A stretch of 64,000 nucleotides of DNA from Kitasatospora fiedleri (GTDB lineage: Bacteria; Actinomycetota; Actinomycetes; Streptomycetales; Streptomycetaceae): assembly GCF_948472415.1 (NCBI RefSeq), contig NZ_OX419519.1, forward strand, positions 3,100,001 to 3,164,000, read 5' to 3'. Every line of letters begins with the position of its first letter. Positions within the stretch are counted from its first letter, which is position 1. A program made the position numbers and the translations under genes. Positions 8,436 to 17,665 of this stretch are shown in pieces. The notes below the pieces were generated by a model. It searched no databases, was not told where the DNA came from, and saw nothing but the letters and a program-made list of their open reading frames with translations.

Positions 8436-9608
8436 TTACTTGTTGGCCAGCTCGGCGGCGCGGTCAGCGGCGCCGTCCATGGTGTCCACCTGCTGCACCA
8501 GCGGGTGGTTGGCGTCGGTCAGGATCTGGCGGCCGAGCTCCGCGTTGTTGCCGTCCAGGCGGACGACGAGCGGCTTGGTGACGGCCTCGCCCTTGCTCTC
8601 CAGGAGCGCGAGGGCCTGCACGATGCCGTTGGCGACCGCGTCGCACGCGGTGATGCCGCCGAAGACGTTGACGAAGACCGACTTGACGTCGGGGTCGCCC
8701 AGGATGATCTCCAGGCCGTTCGCCATCACCTCGGCGGAGGCGCCGCCGCCGATGTCGAGGAAGTTGGCCGGCTTCACGCCGCCGTGGTTCTCGCCGGCGT
8801 ACGCGACGACGTCCAGGGTGCTCATGACGAGACCCGCGCCGTTGCCGATGATGCCGACCTGGCCGTCGAGCTTGACGTAGTTCAGGCCCTTGGCCTTCGC
8901 CGCCGCCTCGAGCGGGTTGGCGGCGGCCTTGTCCTCCAGCGCCTCGTGCTCGGGCTGGCGGAACTCGGCGTTCTCGTCCAGGGAGACCTTGCCGTCCAGG
9001 GCGATGATCTTGCCCTCGCCGGACTTGATCAGCGGGTTGACCTCGACCAGGAGGGCGTCCTCCTTGATGAAGACGACCCAGAGCTTCTGCAGGACGTCGG
9101 CGACCTGGTCGGCGATCTCGGCCGGGAACTTCGCCGCGGCGACGATCTCGGCGGCCTTCTCCGCGGTCACGCCCTCGTTCGCGTCGACCGGGATCTTGGC
9201 CAGCGCGTCGGGGTTCTCCTCGGCGACGACCTCGATCTCCACGCCGCCCTCGACGCTGGCCATGGCCAGGAAGGTGCGGTTGGTGCGGTCGAGCAGGAAG
9301 GAGACGTAGTACTCCTCCTTGATGTCCGCGGTCTGGGCCAGCATCACCTTGTGGACGGTGTGGCCCTTGATGTCCATGCCGAGGATCGCCTCGGCCTTGG
9401 CAACGGCGTCCTGCGGGTCGGACGCGAGCTTCACGCCACCGGCCTTGCCTCGGCCGCCCACCTTCACCTGAGCCTTGACGACGGCTCGGCCGCCGAAGCG
9501 CTCCGCGATGGCGGCAGCGTCTGCGGCGGTCTCGATGACATCGCCGTCAAGCACGGGTACACCGTGCTTGGCGAAGAGGTCCCTCGCCTGGTACTCGAAC
9601 AGGTCCAC
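8436..9608 (-). CDS. sucC: Succinyl-CoA synthetase (ADP-forming) beta subunit
   Basis: A 390-residue ATP-grasp subunit that binds nucleotide and succinate. The N-terminus [19 protein letters not shown] is canonical. The ATP-grasp domain covers about residues 1-240 ([19 protein letters not shown]) and the C-terminal ligase domain carries [12 protein letters not shown] and [10 protein letters not shown]. First gene of the sucCD operon. The GTG start at 9608 has AAGGA seven bases upstream. The 344-bp region before it (9609-9952) holds no gene and should contain the operon promoter, but I cannot fix -35 and -10 boxes with confidence. Confidence 0.97.
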   Translation of the reverse strand: MDLFEYQARDLFAKHGVPVLDGDVIETAADAAAIAERFGGRAVVKAQVKVGGRGKAGGVKLASDPQDAVAKAEAILGMDIKGHTVHKVMLAQTADIKEEYYVSFLLDRTNRTFLAMASVEGGVEIEVVAEENPDALAKIPVDANEGVTAEKAAEIVAAAKFPAEIADQVADVLQKLWVVFIKEDALLVEVNPLIKSGEGKIIALDGKVSLDENAEFRQPEHEALEDKAAANPLEAAAKAKGLNYVKLDGQVGIIGNGAGLVMSTLDVVAYAGENHGGVKPANFLDIGGGASAEVMANGLEIILGDPDVKSVFVNVFGGITACDAVANGIVQALALLESKGEAVTKPLVVRLDGNNAELGRQILTDANHPLVQQVDTMDGAADRAAELANK

Positions 9609-9952
9609 GTGTTTGTCCTTGTTCGTGGTCGCGGAATGTGTCTCTACGAGCGTGCCACGGCAGGATCTTCGCTGCGGGTCGTCGACACTGAGCGGGTACG
9701 CAGATGTACGGCCTTGCGGCCCACGCAGTTGCCGGGCGCATCGTCAATCAACACGCGCGTCACGTCCGCATGGCAGGTTATCCCCGGACGACCGGCCTGT
9801 TTCGCCCGGGGCCGGGTCCGCCTTGGTGAGAACCGTCACAACAGGCCCGGACCGGGCCGCTCACCGGCGGGGGCGCGCCATGGCGGGGTCCACCACCGCT
9901 TCACCCGGACGGGTGGGCGCCGCACCCCTGGACCGGCCCGCCGGGGCACCGC
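9609..9952. other. Intergenic region upstream of sucCD, no gene seen
   Basis: This 344-bp stretch separates the vWA stop from the sucC start, both on the minus strand. It is less GC-biased than its surroundings near 9660-9780. A TTGACG (minus strand, 9742-9747) is a possible -35 but has no clear -10. No ORF with a ribosome site is seen. Confidence 0.5.
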
Positions 9953-11086
9953 TCACCCCCGGTCGGGCACCGGCAGCGGACGCTTCTCGATCGCCGCCGC
10001 CATGATGTCCGGGAACGCGTCCGGCGTGCAGGCGAACGCCGGGGCGCCCAGCTCGGCCAGCGCCTGCGCGTGCGCGTGGTCGTAGGCCGGGGCGCCCTCG
10101 TCGGACAGCGCCAGCAGCGCGATGAACTGCACCCCCGACGCCTTCATCGCGGCGACCCGCTTCAGCATCTCGTCCCGGATGCCGCCCTCGTACAGGTCGC
10201 TGATCAGCACCACGACCGTCTCCGACGGCCGGCTGATCTTCGACTGGCAGTAGGCCAGCGCCCGGTTGATGTCGGTGCCGCCGCCCAGCTGGGTCGCGAA
10301 CAGCACGTCCACCGGGTCGCTCAGCTGCTCGGTCAGGTCGACCACCGAGGTGTCGAACACCACCAGCCGGGTGTCCAGGCTCGGCATCGACGCCAGCACC
10401 GCGCCGAACACCGCCGAGTGCACCACCGACGGCGCCATCGAACCGGACTGGTCGATGCAGAGGATCACGTCCTTCTTCACCGCCCGCTGCGCCCGCGCGT
10501 AGCCGACCAGCCGCTCCGGGACGATCGTGCGGTACTCCGGCAGGTACTTCGACAGGTTCGCCCGGATGGTGCGGTCCCAGTCGATGTCCCGGTGCCGGGG
10601 GCGGTTCACCCGGGCGCTGCGGTCCAGCGCGCCGCCGACCGTCGAGCGCGTCTTGTCGGCGAGCCGGCGCTCCAGCTCGGCGACCACCTTGCCGACCACC
10701 ATCCGGGCGGTCTCCCGGGTGGTCTCCGGCAGCGCGTGCTTGAGCGAGAGCAGCGTCCCCACCAGGTGCACGTCCGGCTCGACGGCGGCCAGCATCTCCG
10801 GCTCCAGCAGCAGCCGGTCCAGGCCGAGGCGGGAGATCGCGTCCTGCTGCATCAGCCGCACCACGCTGGTCGGGAAGTACTCCCGGATGTCGCCCAGCCA
10901 GCGCGCCACCTTCGGCGCCGACCCGCCGAGCCCCGCCGACCGCTTCCCGTCCTCCCGGTAGAGCGCCCCCAGCGCCCCGTCCATCGCCGCGTCCCGCCCG
11001 GTCAGCCGCACCCCGGTGCCGTCCGCGTCGCCGCCCAGCACCAGCCGCCAGCGCCGCATCCGCTCGTCGTCCTGACGGGCAGTCAT
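9953..11086 (-). CDS. vWA-domain protein, YehP-like partner of a MoxR ATPase
   Basis: 377 residues, almost exactly the length of E. coli YehP. The C-terminal half is a von Willebrand A domain with an intact metal site: DQSGS at 212-216, Thr271 in GGGTD and Asp297 in ISDLYEG. The N-terminal 200 residues are helical and family-specific (ETTRETARMVVGKVV). MoxR ATPases usually act with vWA proteins as a metal-dependent chaperone or assembly pair, and the MoxR gene is two genes upstream on the same strand. ATG at 11086 follows GGAGT. The 153-bp gap before it holds a perfect hairpin and a G-tract, so expression may be attenuated relative to the two upstream genes. Confidence 0.85.
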   Translation of the reverse strand: MTARQDDERMRRWRLVLGGDADGTGVRLTGRDAAMDGALGALYREDGKRSAGLGGSAPKVARWLGDIREYFPTSVVRLMQQDAISRLGLDRLLLEPEMLAAVEPDVHLVGTLLSLKHALPETTRETARMVVGKVVAELERRLADKTRSTVGGALDRSARVNRPRHRDIDWDRTIRANLSKYLPEYRTIVPERLVGYARAQRAVKKDVILCIDQSGSMAPSVVHSAVFGAVLASMPSLDTRLVVFDTSVVDLTEQLSDPVDVLFATQLGGGTDINRALAYCQSKISRPSETVVVLISDLYEGGIRDEMLKRVAAMKASGVQFIALLALSDEGAPAYDHAHAQALAELGAPAFACTPDAFPDIMAAAIEKRPLPVPDRG

Positions 11087-11103
11087 GTGAATTCACTCCT
11101 TAA

Positions 11104-11129
11104 CCCCGCGCCCCGTCAGGGGCGCGGGG
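11104..11129. repeat. Perfect 11-bp stem hairpin, member of a dispersed intergenic repeat
   Basis: CCCCGCGCCCC (11104-11114), loop GTCA, GGGGCGCGGGG (11119-11129). The right arm and following bases to 11144 recur almost unchanged at 56904-56930, and the core recurs on the minus strand at 50168-50189. It lies between the DUF5682 stop and the vWA start and could act as a terminator or attenuator. Confidence 0.7.
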
Positions 11130-11146
11130 AACTGCGCGAAGCGGAA

Positions 11147-11169
11147 GGGGAAGGGGAAGGGGAAGGGGG
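11147..11169 (+). other. G-quadruplex-capable tract
   Basis: Four G-runs of four or five bases spaced by AA (11147-11150, 11153-11156, 11159-11162, 11165-11169) on the plus strand, the template strand of the vWA gene. The purine tract continues to about 11186. The motif satisfies the standard intramolecular G4 pattern. Confidence 0.6.
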
Positions 11170-11239
11170 AAGAGGGAGGGGGAGGGGCCGGGGCAGCACC
11201 GCAGCGCGTCCTGCGGGCCGCCCCGGCCCGGAGGGCGTC

Positions 11240-13638
11240 TCACCCCGCGCGGCGGTCCACCTGCCGGGGAATCCGCGGCGGCGGCACGCGCACGCCCAGC
11301 AGCAGCGCCAGCACCTCCGTGACCGCCTCGGCGCGCTCCTCGTCGAGCGGGGCGTCCGGGGCGGAGCCCGCCGCGGGAGCCGTGAGCGGGCCGGCCGCGA
11401 CCCGGGAGCCGATGGTGTGGCGGACGCCCGTCTCCAGCGAGGAGAAGGTGCGGCGCAGCACCGGCAGCAGGTCGGTGAAGGCGTCCGGGGAGACCCCGCA
11501 CAGCCAGGTGTCGAGCAGGCCGAGCAGTGTCGGGTCGTGCAGCAGCAGCGCGCCGCCGCCGGAGACGAAGCCCTCGACCCAGCCGCCGGCGTCGGCCGGG
11601 TCGGAGGCGGTGGAGAGCACCAGGCCGAGCCGCCGCCCGGCCTCCTCCGCGTCGAGCCGGCCGTCGTCCAGCAGCAGCCGCACCGCGCGGCCGCGCAGCA
11701 GGCCGGGGACGCCGGTGGCGGGGCCGCCGTGCGGTTCGCGGGCGGCGAGCGCGGCCAGGGTGGCGGCCCAGCGCTCGGCGGTGTCGCCGCCGAGGAGGGA
11801 GATCGCCTGGTGGACGGCGTCGAGTTCGGCGCGGCGGGCGTTGGCGCCGTCCGCGTCGAGGCCGGTGCAGGCGGCGGGCAGGGCGAGGCCGAGCCGTTCG
11901 GCGAGGCCGTGGGCGACGGCGGTGAGGGCGCTGGTGTCGGTGGCGCGGACGTCGCCGTAGCGCAGGGTGCGCACCAGGGCGGGGAGCGCGGCGGCGAGGT
12001 GCCCGGCGTCGGTGTCGAGCGCGGCGCGGTCGGCGAGCAGCCGCATCACCTCGGGCAGCGCGTCGGGCAGGTCGGCCAGCAGGCACTGTTCGGCGAGCGC
12101 GGTGAGGGCGGTGAGCTCGGCCGTCGCGGCGTCGGCGACGGCCCGGTGGGTGGCGGCGGAGCGCACGGTGGTGCCCCACTGGCCGGCCTCGACCAGGCGG
12201 ACCGAGAACTCGGGCTCCCAGCACAGCTGCCAGGTCTCCCGGAAGGTGCCGGTCGAGTGGACGCTGTCGCGGGACGGGCGGCCCCAGTGCAGGCCGAGCA
12301 GCCGCAGCCGGTGCAGCAGCCGGGAGCGCTCGACGTCGAGGTCCTTGCGCAGGTCGAGGACGAGTTCGCGGGCGGCGGCCTCGGGCTTGAGCCGCAGGGT
12401 GCGCTGGAGACGGGTCAGGTCGCGCTGGAGCGGGACGGCGGGCACCCCGTCGGGGACCTCGCCGAGCGCGTCGCCGACCACCAGGCGCTCGCGGACCAGG
12501 GCGAGCGCGACGTCCGAGCCGTCGCACATCACGGCGCGCACCGCGTCCAGGGTCTCGGTGAGGCCGGGCAGCGGGCGGCCGCGCACCGCGGCGAGCGTCT
12601 CGGCGAGCCGGATCGCCTCGATGACGTGCGCGGAGGAGACCGGGTGGTCCTCGGCCCGGAGCAGTTCGGCGACCCTGGTCATCCAGCGGGCGACCGGCTG
12701 CTCGGGGCGGTGAACAGGTGGTGGTACCAGCCGGGCGAGTCGATGCCCGCGCCGTAGCCGGTGTGCTGGGACAGCCGGCGGTGCGTCCACGGCACCCAGG
12801 TCAGTTCGGTCCTGAGCTTCTTGGGGAGTTCGGCGAGCAGCGCCCGGTCGTGCGCGACGGTCGGCAGCGTGGCGAGCGCGGGGACGTGCCAGGCGCCGCA
12901 GACCACCGCGATGCGCTGGTGCCCGGCCCGGCGGGCGGCCCGGAGCTGCTGGCGCATGGCGGCCTCGCGGACCAGGTCGCGCCGCTCGGCCGGGTGGTGC
13001 TCGCGCAGGGCGGCCATCGCCTCGGCGAGGGCGGCGAACGGGGCCAGCGGGTCGCCGTCGGGGGCGCGGTGCTCGACCACGTCCTCCCACCAGGACTCCG
13101 GGTCGGGGTGGCCGGCGGCGGCGGCGAGTTCGGCGATCGGGTCGACGGGCGCGGGCCGGGAAGTGCCCCCCGGCACTCCCGACCCCTCCCCCTCCTCTGA
13201 CGCGCCGTCACCGCCGGAGGTGTCGCCGTTCCCGGTAACGGTTTCGTCGCCGTCGCTGACGCCGTCGCTGTCGCCGAACGGGCCCGCCGCCTCGCCGTCG
13301 GCGCCGCGCGGGCCGAGCGCGAGGCTCTGCGCGGCGGGCAGGTCGATGAACCGGACCGGCACCCCGGCGTCCAGCGCGTGCCGCAGCGCCACCCACTCGG
13401 GCGAGAACGCGGCGAACGGCCAGAACGCGGCCCGCGCCGGGTCGTCGGCGACGTGGGCGAGCAGCGCGACCGGCGGCACCATCTCCTTCTCGGCGGCGGC
13501 CGCGACCAGCTCGTCGGCCTCCGGCGGGCCCTCGATCAGCACCGCGTCGGGCCGCAGGGCGGCCAGCGCGGCGGCCACCGCGCGGGCCGAGCCGGGGCCG
13601 TGGTGGCGCACCCCGAGCAGCGTCACCTGGGCGTTCAC
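11240..13638 (-). CDS. DUF5682 (YehM-like) protein, one apparent -1 frameshift
   Basis: About 799 residues once the frame is repaired, similar to E. coli YehM. The N-terminal 290 residues hold GVRHHGPGSA (9-18), an EGPPEADEL segment and CGAWHVPAL, a His/Glu pattern reminiscent of the TraB/ChaN/erythromycin-esterase fold (inference). A charged insert of Asp, Gly and Glu lies around residues 115-155. The long C-terminal part is helical (LTRLQRTLRLKPEAAA). The N-terminal frame stops soon after YHHLFTAP at about 12700; the continuation EQPVARWMTRVAELL is in the next frame. One extra base in the G run 12704-12707 joins them. The GTG start at 13638 overlaps the MoxR stop by four bases. Confidence 0.75.
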
Positions 13639-14732
13639 GCCGAGACCTCCCGGGCGGCCCGGTAGAAGTCCTTCCAACCGTCGCGGTCGCGGACCACGCC
13701 CTCCACGTACTCGCGCCACACCTGCCGGTCGGCGACCGGGTCGCGGACCACCGCGCCGACGATGCCGTCCGCGACGTCGCCCGCGCGCAGCACGCCGTCG
13801 CCGAAGTGGACGGCCAGCGCGAGGCCGTTGGTGACCACCGAGATCGCCTCGGCGGTGGAGAGCGTGCCGCTGGGGGTCTTCACCTTCGTCCGGCCGTCGG
13901 CCGTCAGGCCGGAGCGCAGCTCGCGGAAGACGGTGACCACCCGGCGGATCTCCGCCGCGCCGCCCGGCAGTTCGGGCAGGTCGAGCGAGCGGCCGAGCTG
14001 GCCGACCCGGCGGGTGACGATCTCCACCTCCTCCTCCAGGGTGGCGGGCAGCGGCAGCACCACGGTGTTGAAGCGGCGGCGCAGCGCGGAGGACAGCTCG
14101 TTGACGCCGCGGTCGCGGTCGTTGGCGGTGGCGATCACGTTGAAGCCGCGCACCGCCTGCACCTCGGAGCCCAACTCCGGTACGGGGAGGGTCTTCTCGG
14201 ACAGGATGGTGATCAGGCTGTCCTGCACGTCGGCCGGGATGCGGGTCAGCTCCTCGACCCGGGCGATCCGCCCGTCGCGCATCGCGCGCATCAGCGGGGA
14301 CGGGACGAGCGCGTCCTCGCTCGGGCCGTGGGCGAGGAGCTGGGCGTAGTTCCAGCCGTAGCGGACGGCCTCCTCGGGGGTGCCGGCGGTGCCCTGGACG
14401 AGCAGCGTGGAGTCGCCGGAGATCGCGGCGGCGAGGTGCTCGGAGACCCAGGTCTTGGCGGTGCCGGGCACGCCGAGCAGCAGCAGCGCCCGGTCGGTGG
14501 CCAGCGTCGTCACGGCGACCTCGACCACCCGGCGCGGGCCGATGTACTTCGGCGTGATCACCGTGCCGTCGGCGAGCTCGCCGCCCAGCAGGTAGGTGGC
14601 GACCGCCCACGGCGAGAGCCGCCAGCGCTCCGGCCTGGTCCGGTCGTCGTGCCGGGCGAGGGCGGCCAGCTCCTCGGCGAACGCGTCCTCGGCGTGCTGC
14701 CGCAGGACCTCGCTGGTCGTCTCGGTGGTCAT
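13635..14732 (-). CDS. MoxR-family AAA+ ATPase, YehL-like
   Basis: 365 residues. Walker A GVPGTAKT is at 87-94, followed by a Walker B/sensor-1 region (GRIARVEELTRIP, GFNVIATANDRDRGVNEL) and an arginine-finger region in SSALRRRFN. This is the MoxR-clade arrangement. MoxR ATPases remodel or activate protein complexes with vWA partners. It leads the minus-strand operon MoxR-DUF5682-vWA; the next start overlaps its stop (GTGA). ATG at 14732 was chosen because GGAG lies seven bases upstream. The order matches E. coli yehL-yehM-yehP. Confidence 0.88.
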   Translation of the reverse strand: MTTETTSEVLRQHAEDAFAEELAALARHDDRTRPERWRLSPWAVATYLLGGELADGTVITPKYIGPRRVVEVAVTTLATDRALLLLGVPGTAKTWVSEHLAAAISGDSTLLVQGTAGTPEEAVRYGWNYAQLLAHGPSEDALVPSPLMRAMRDGRIARVEELTRIPADVQDSLITILSEKTLPVPELGSEVQAVRGFNVIATANDRDRGVNELSSALRRRFNTVVLPLPATLEEEVEIVTRRVGQLGRSLDLPELPGGAAEIRRVVTVFRELRSGLTADGRTKVKTPSGTLSTAEAISVVTNGLALAVHFGDGVLRAGDVADGIVGAVVRDPVADRQVWREYVEGVVRDRDGWKDFYRAAREVSA

Positions 14733-14923
14733 CGACTGCTCCGATCTCACGGGACGTCAGGACACTGCGCGGGAAGGGCGCGGGGAATCAACCGCACGGC
14801 GCTGACCTGGGCGGAAGAACTCCCGTTCGCCCCGTGCGAGTTCCACTCTGCCCCCCGCCACTGACAACCGGACCGCCCTCGACCGGACCGCCCTCGACCG
14901 ACCCGCCGCCGACCGGACCGCCC

Positions 14924-15340
14924 TCACTCGGCCGGCAGCGCGCCCCGGTAGGCCGCCCGCCGCCAGGGCCACAGCTGGGCCGCGCCGAACGCCGCCTCCA
15001 CCACCAGGAAGCCCCACAGCAGCCCGGTCGCGCCCTGCCCCAGCGCCCAGCCCTGCCAGCAGGCGAACAGCACCCGGGCCGCGCCGTCGAACAGCCCGTG
15101 CTCCGGCCGCGGGCGCAGCAGCCGCAGCAGCGCCCAGACCAGCACCACCGACCCCATCAGGTTGGCGAACAGCGTCTGCACCGGCTCCGGCGGCGGCAGT
15201 CGGCCCAGCCCCAGCGCGCCGCCCGCCGCGGACAGCGCCCGGTGCGCGAGGGCGTACGTCCAGGGGGTGGCGAACGGGGCGGTGACCAGCAGGTCGTACC
15301 AGGCGCTGGCGCGGACCAGGCGGGCGTAGCGGTGCGTCAT
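14924..15340 (-). CDS. Small integral membrane protein divergent from MerR regulator
   Basis: 138 residues with about four hydrophobic segments, e.g. YDLLVTAPFATPWTYALA near residue 15 and LMGSVVLVWALLRLL near residue 65. GGAG precedes ATG 15340. I do not recognise a characterised family; it resembles conserved actinobacterial DoxX/DUF4345-like membrane proteins. Its promoter region contains a MerR-type operator between a TTGACC -35 and a weak -10, so the adjacent MerR protein probably controls it. Confidence 0.7.
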   Translation of the reverse strand: MTHRYARLVRASAWYDLLVTAPFATPWTYALAHRALSAAGGALGLGRLPPPEPVQTLFANLMGSVVLVWALLRLLRPRPEHGLFDGAARVLFACWQGWALGQGATGLLWGFLVVEAAFGAAQLWPWRRAAYRGALPAE

Positions 15341-15393
15341 GTCGGGCTCCTGTGCCGTCTCGTGTGCCGTCCCGTACGGGGACGGGCCCATGC

Positions 15394-15421
15394 TGGACGG
15401 TGGAGTACTGTCCAGGGTCAA
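15394..15421 (-). promoter_or_regulatory. MerR-type operator and long-spacer promoter for the membrane-protein gene
   Basis: An inverted repeat runs from TGGAC at 15394 to TGTCCA ending at 15414, 21 bp and nearly perfect. On the minus strand TTGACC (15416-15421) is followed after 19-20 bp by a weak -10, placing the operator in the long spacer. A 19-20 bp spacer with the operator inside is the hallmark of MerR-activated promoters. Confidence 0.65.
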
Positions 15422-15442
15422 GTCGCCGACGGGAGCGGGGTC

Positions 15443-15796
15443 ATGCGGATCGGGGAACTCGCCGAACGGTCCGGGCTGAGCCGGGACGCCCTGCGCTTCT
15501 ACGAGCGCACCGGGCTGCTGGTCGCCCGCCGCCTGCCCAACGGCTACCGCGACTTCCCGCCCGAGTCGGTGCCCTGGCTGCGCTACGTCCGCACCGCGCA
15601 GGCGCTGGGCTTCTCGCTGGCCGAGATCGCCCGCACCGGCGCCGAGTTGAGCGCCGCGCCGGACGCCGCCGAGCGGCTGTCCGAGCTGTTCCGGGAGAAG
15701 ATCGCGCTGATCGACGCCCGCACCGCGGAGCTCGCGGCGCTGCGCGCCGACCTCGCCGAGCGGGTCGGCACCGGCTGCCCGCTGGCCCCGGCCTGA
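15443..15796 (+). CDS. MerR-family transcriptional regulator
   Basis: 117 residues. The N-terminal winged helix-turn-helix is canonical: MRIGELAERSGLSRDALRFY, then RRLPNGYRDF. A coiled-coil dimerisation helix follows (LSELFREKIALIDARTAELA), then a short tail GTGCPLAPA with a single Cys, so there is no CxxC or CxxxxC metal site. It is more likely a drug/organic-ligand or stress sensor than a metal sensor. It is divergent from the membrane protein gene, whose promoter spacer holds the operator at 15394-15414. GGGAG lies upstream of ATG 15443. Confidence 0.88.
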   Translation: MRIGELAERSGLSRDALRFYERTGLLVARRLPNGYRDFPPESVPWLRYVRTAQALGFSLAEIARTGAELSAAPDAAERLSELFREKIALIDARTAELAALRADLAERVGTGCPLAPA

Positions 15797-15824
15797 CGGC
15801 CCCTCGACTGTCAGTGCCGCCTCC

Positions 15825-15830
15825 TAGCGT
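15825..15830 (+). promoter_or_regulatory. -10 box for leaderless transcription of the SWIM gene
   Basis: TAGCGT lies exactly seven bases before ATG 15838, with CTCGAC about 16 bp upstream as a -35-like element. No ribosome site precedes the ATG. This is the spacing of a leaderless Streptomyces transcript starting at the ATG. Confidence 0.5.
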
Positions 15831-15837
15831 CATCGGC

Positions 15838-17160
15838 ATGGAGGAACGCTGGAGCACCGAACACGTCCTTTCGCTGGCGCCCGACCCGGCCTCCCTGAAG
15901 GCCGCGGGCAAGCTCTCCGGGCCCGCCCCGTGGTCGGCCACCGGCACCGGGCGGGGCGCGCTGTGGGGCCTGTGCAAGGGCAGCGGCAGCACGCCCTACC
16001 GGACGGCGGTGGAGCTCGGGACGCCCGCGTACACGTGCAGTTGCCCGAGCCGGAAGTTCCCGTGCAAGCACGCCCTCGGGCTGCTCCTGCTCTGGGCCGC
16101 CGGCCCGGAGGCGGTCGCCGACGGGGCCGCCCCGCCGGACTGGGTCGAGGAGTGGCTGAACGGCCGCGGCCAGGCCGCCGCCGACCGGGCCGCCAAGCAG
16201 CAGGCCAAGGCCGCCAAGGTCGCCGAAGCGGACCCGGAGGCCGCCCGCCGCCGGGCCGAGAAGCGGTCGGCCCGGGTCGCGGGCGGCGCCCGCGAGCTGC
16301 GGCTGCGGCTGGCCGACGGCGTCCGCCGCGGCCTGGCCGACCCGCCGCCGGCCGGCGCCTGGGAGGAGGTCGCCGCGCGGATGGTCGACGCCCAGGCGCC
16401 CGGACTGGCGTCCAGGGTCCGGACGCTGGCCGAGGCCCCGTCGGACGAACTGCTGGAGGAGTACGCGATGCTGCACCTGCTGGCCGGCGCCTACGGCCGG
16501 ATCGACACCCTGCCGGAGCCGCTCGCGGCGACCGTCCGGGCCCGGGTCGGCTTCACCACCGACACCGCCGAGCTGCTCGCCGGGCCGACCGTCCGGGACC
16601 GCTGGCACGTCCTGGGCAGCCGGGACACCGCCGACGACCGCCTGACCACCCGCCGGGTGTGGCTGCGCGGCGCGAAGACCGGCCGGCCCGCCCTGCTGCT
16701 CGCCTTCGGCCGCCCCGGCCAGGCCCCCGACCTGGCGCTGCCCACCGGCCGGGTGCTGGAGGCCGACCTGGCCTACCACCCGGGCGCCCGCCCGCTGCGG
16801 GCCGTCCTCGGCACCCGCTACGGCGGCCCCGAGCCCGCCCCGGCCGCCGCGCCCGCCGGGCTCCCCCTCGCCGGGGCGCTCGCCGAGTACGGCGCGGCCG
16901 TCGCCGAGGACCCGTGGCTGGACAGCTGGCCGGCCGTCCTGACCGACGTGGTCCCGGTCCGCACCCCGGACGGCTGGCAGCTCACCGACGGCGTCCACAC
17001 CCTGCCGGTGCGCCGCGGCGCCCTGCCCGAACCGGCCCTGTGGCGGCTGGCCGCGGTCTCCGCCGGCCACCCCGTCACCCTGTTCGGCGAGTGCGGCCAC
17101 CGCGGCTTCGCCCCGGTCACCGCCTGGGACGCCGACCACCGGCCGGTCCCGCTCGGCTGA
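15838..17160 (+). CDS. SWIM zinc-finger protein, YehQ-like
   Basis: 440 residues. A SWIM motif of form CxCx6CxH is intact at C67, C69, C76 and H78 (TCSCPSRKFPCKHALGLL). The domain binds zinc and mediates DNA or protein contacts. An Ala/Lys/Arg-rich helical stretch follows at about residues 120-160. The C-terminal 270 residues are a conserved but uncharacterised region also seen in partners of MoxR systems. It begins a plus-strand unit with the small ORF at 17531 and DUF5691 at 17662, divergent from MoxR-DUF5682-vWA. The transcript looks leaderless. Confidence 0.85.
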   Translation: MEERWSTEHVLSLAPDPASLKAAGKLSGPAPWSATGTGRGALWGLCKGSGSTPYRTAVELGTPAYTCSCPSRKFPCKHALGLLLLWAAGPEAVADGAAPPDWVEEWLNGRGQAAADRAAKQQAKAAKVAEADPEAARRRAEKRSARVAGGARELRLRLADGVRRGLADPPPAGAWEEVAARMVDAQAPGLASRVRTLAEAPSDELLEEYAMLHLLAGAYGRIDTLPEPLAATVRARVGFTTDTAELLAGPTVRDRWHVLGSRDTADDRLTTRRVWLRGAKTGRPALLLAFGRPGQAPDLALPTGRVLEADLAYHPGARPLRAVLGTRYGGPEPAPAAAPAGLPLAGALAEYGAAVAEDPWLDSWPAVLTDVVPVRTPDGWQLTDGVHTLPVRRGALPEPALWRLAAVSAGHPVTLFGECGHRGFAPVTAWDADHRPVPLG

Positions 17161-17530
17161 CCGGCGCCGCTCGGCCGGCCTGCGCCGCGGCCCGGCCCCC
17201 GCCGGGTCCGCCCGCGCCCTCGATCCGCCCGCGCACCGCCGCGCCGTTTCCCGCTCCGCCGTCCGCCCGCGCGCGGTCCGCCCGCGCACCGCCCCGTACC
17301 CGCCACCGGACCGGCCGCCCCCGGGGCACCGCCGACCGGGACGCCCGGCACCCCGCTCCCGGCCGCACACCGCCGCCCGCCGCCCGCCGGACCACCCGGC
17401 CCCTGCCCGCCACCGCACCGTCCCTCGCACCAGACCGCACCGCACCAGACCGCCGCCCCGCCCCTCGCACCACCAGACGGAACGGGACGCTCCCCGGCGC
17501 CCCCTGACGCACCGTCGACCGGAGGAAACC
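17161..17530. other. Extremely GC-rich gap between SWIM and small ORF
   Basis: About 370 bp with almost no A or T, dominated by CCGCCCGCGC-like strings. No ORF with a start and ribosome site is seen until GGAGGAAACC before ATG 17531. Whether the SWIM transcript continues through it is not visible. Confidence 0.5.
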
Positions 17531-17665
17531 ATGACCCGCATCCGGCAGCGCACCGCCGTCCGACGCATCGCCCTGCACCACGCCGCCCGCCGCGCCGCCC
17601 TCGCCAGCGGCTGGGGCCGCCGCCACCGCACCACCACCCGCCGGCCGAACGGAGACCGGGCATGA
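17531..17665 (+). CDS. 44-residue arginine-rich small protein upstream of DUF5691
   Basis: ATG 17531 is preceded by an excellent ribosome site (GGAGG, five-base spacer). The product is 44 residues, about 30 % Arg, with Ala, His and Thr and almost no acidic residues (MTRIRQRTAVRRIALHHA at the start). Its TGA overlaps the DUF5691 ATG (ATGA, 17662-17665), so translation of the two is coupled. It could be a genuine basic small protein that binds nucleic acid or a partner, or a leader that sets DUF5691 translation. I recognise no family. Confidence 0.6.
   Translation: MTRIRQRTAVRRIALHHAARRAALASGWGRRHRTTTRRPNGDRA

Noticed and set aside
7473..10085. An 870-codon open frame on the plus strand
   Set aside because: Antisense to sucCD, with Asp/Gly/Leu/Val repeats from codon bias and no domain.
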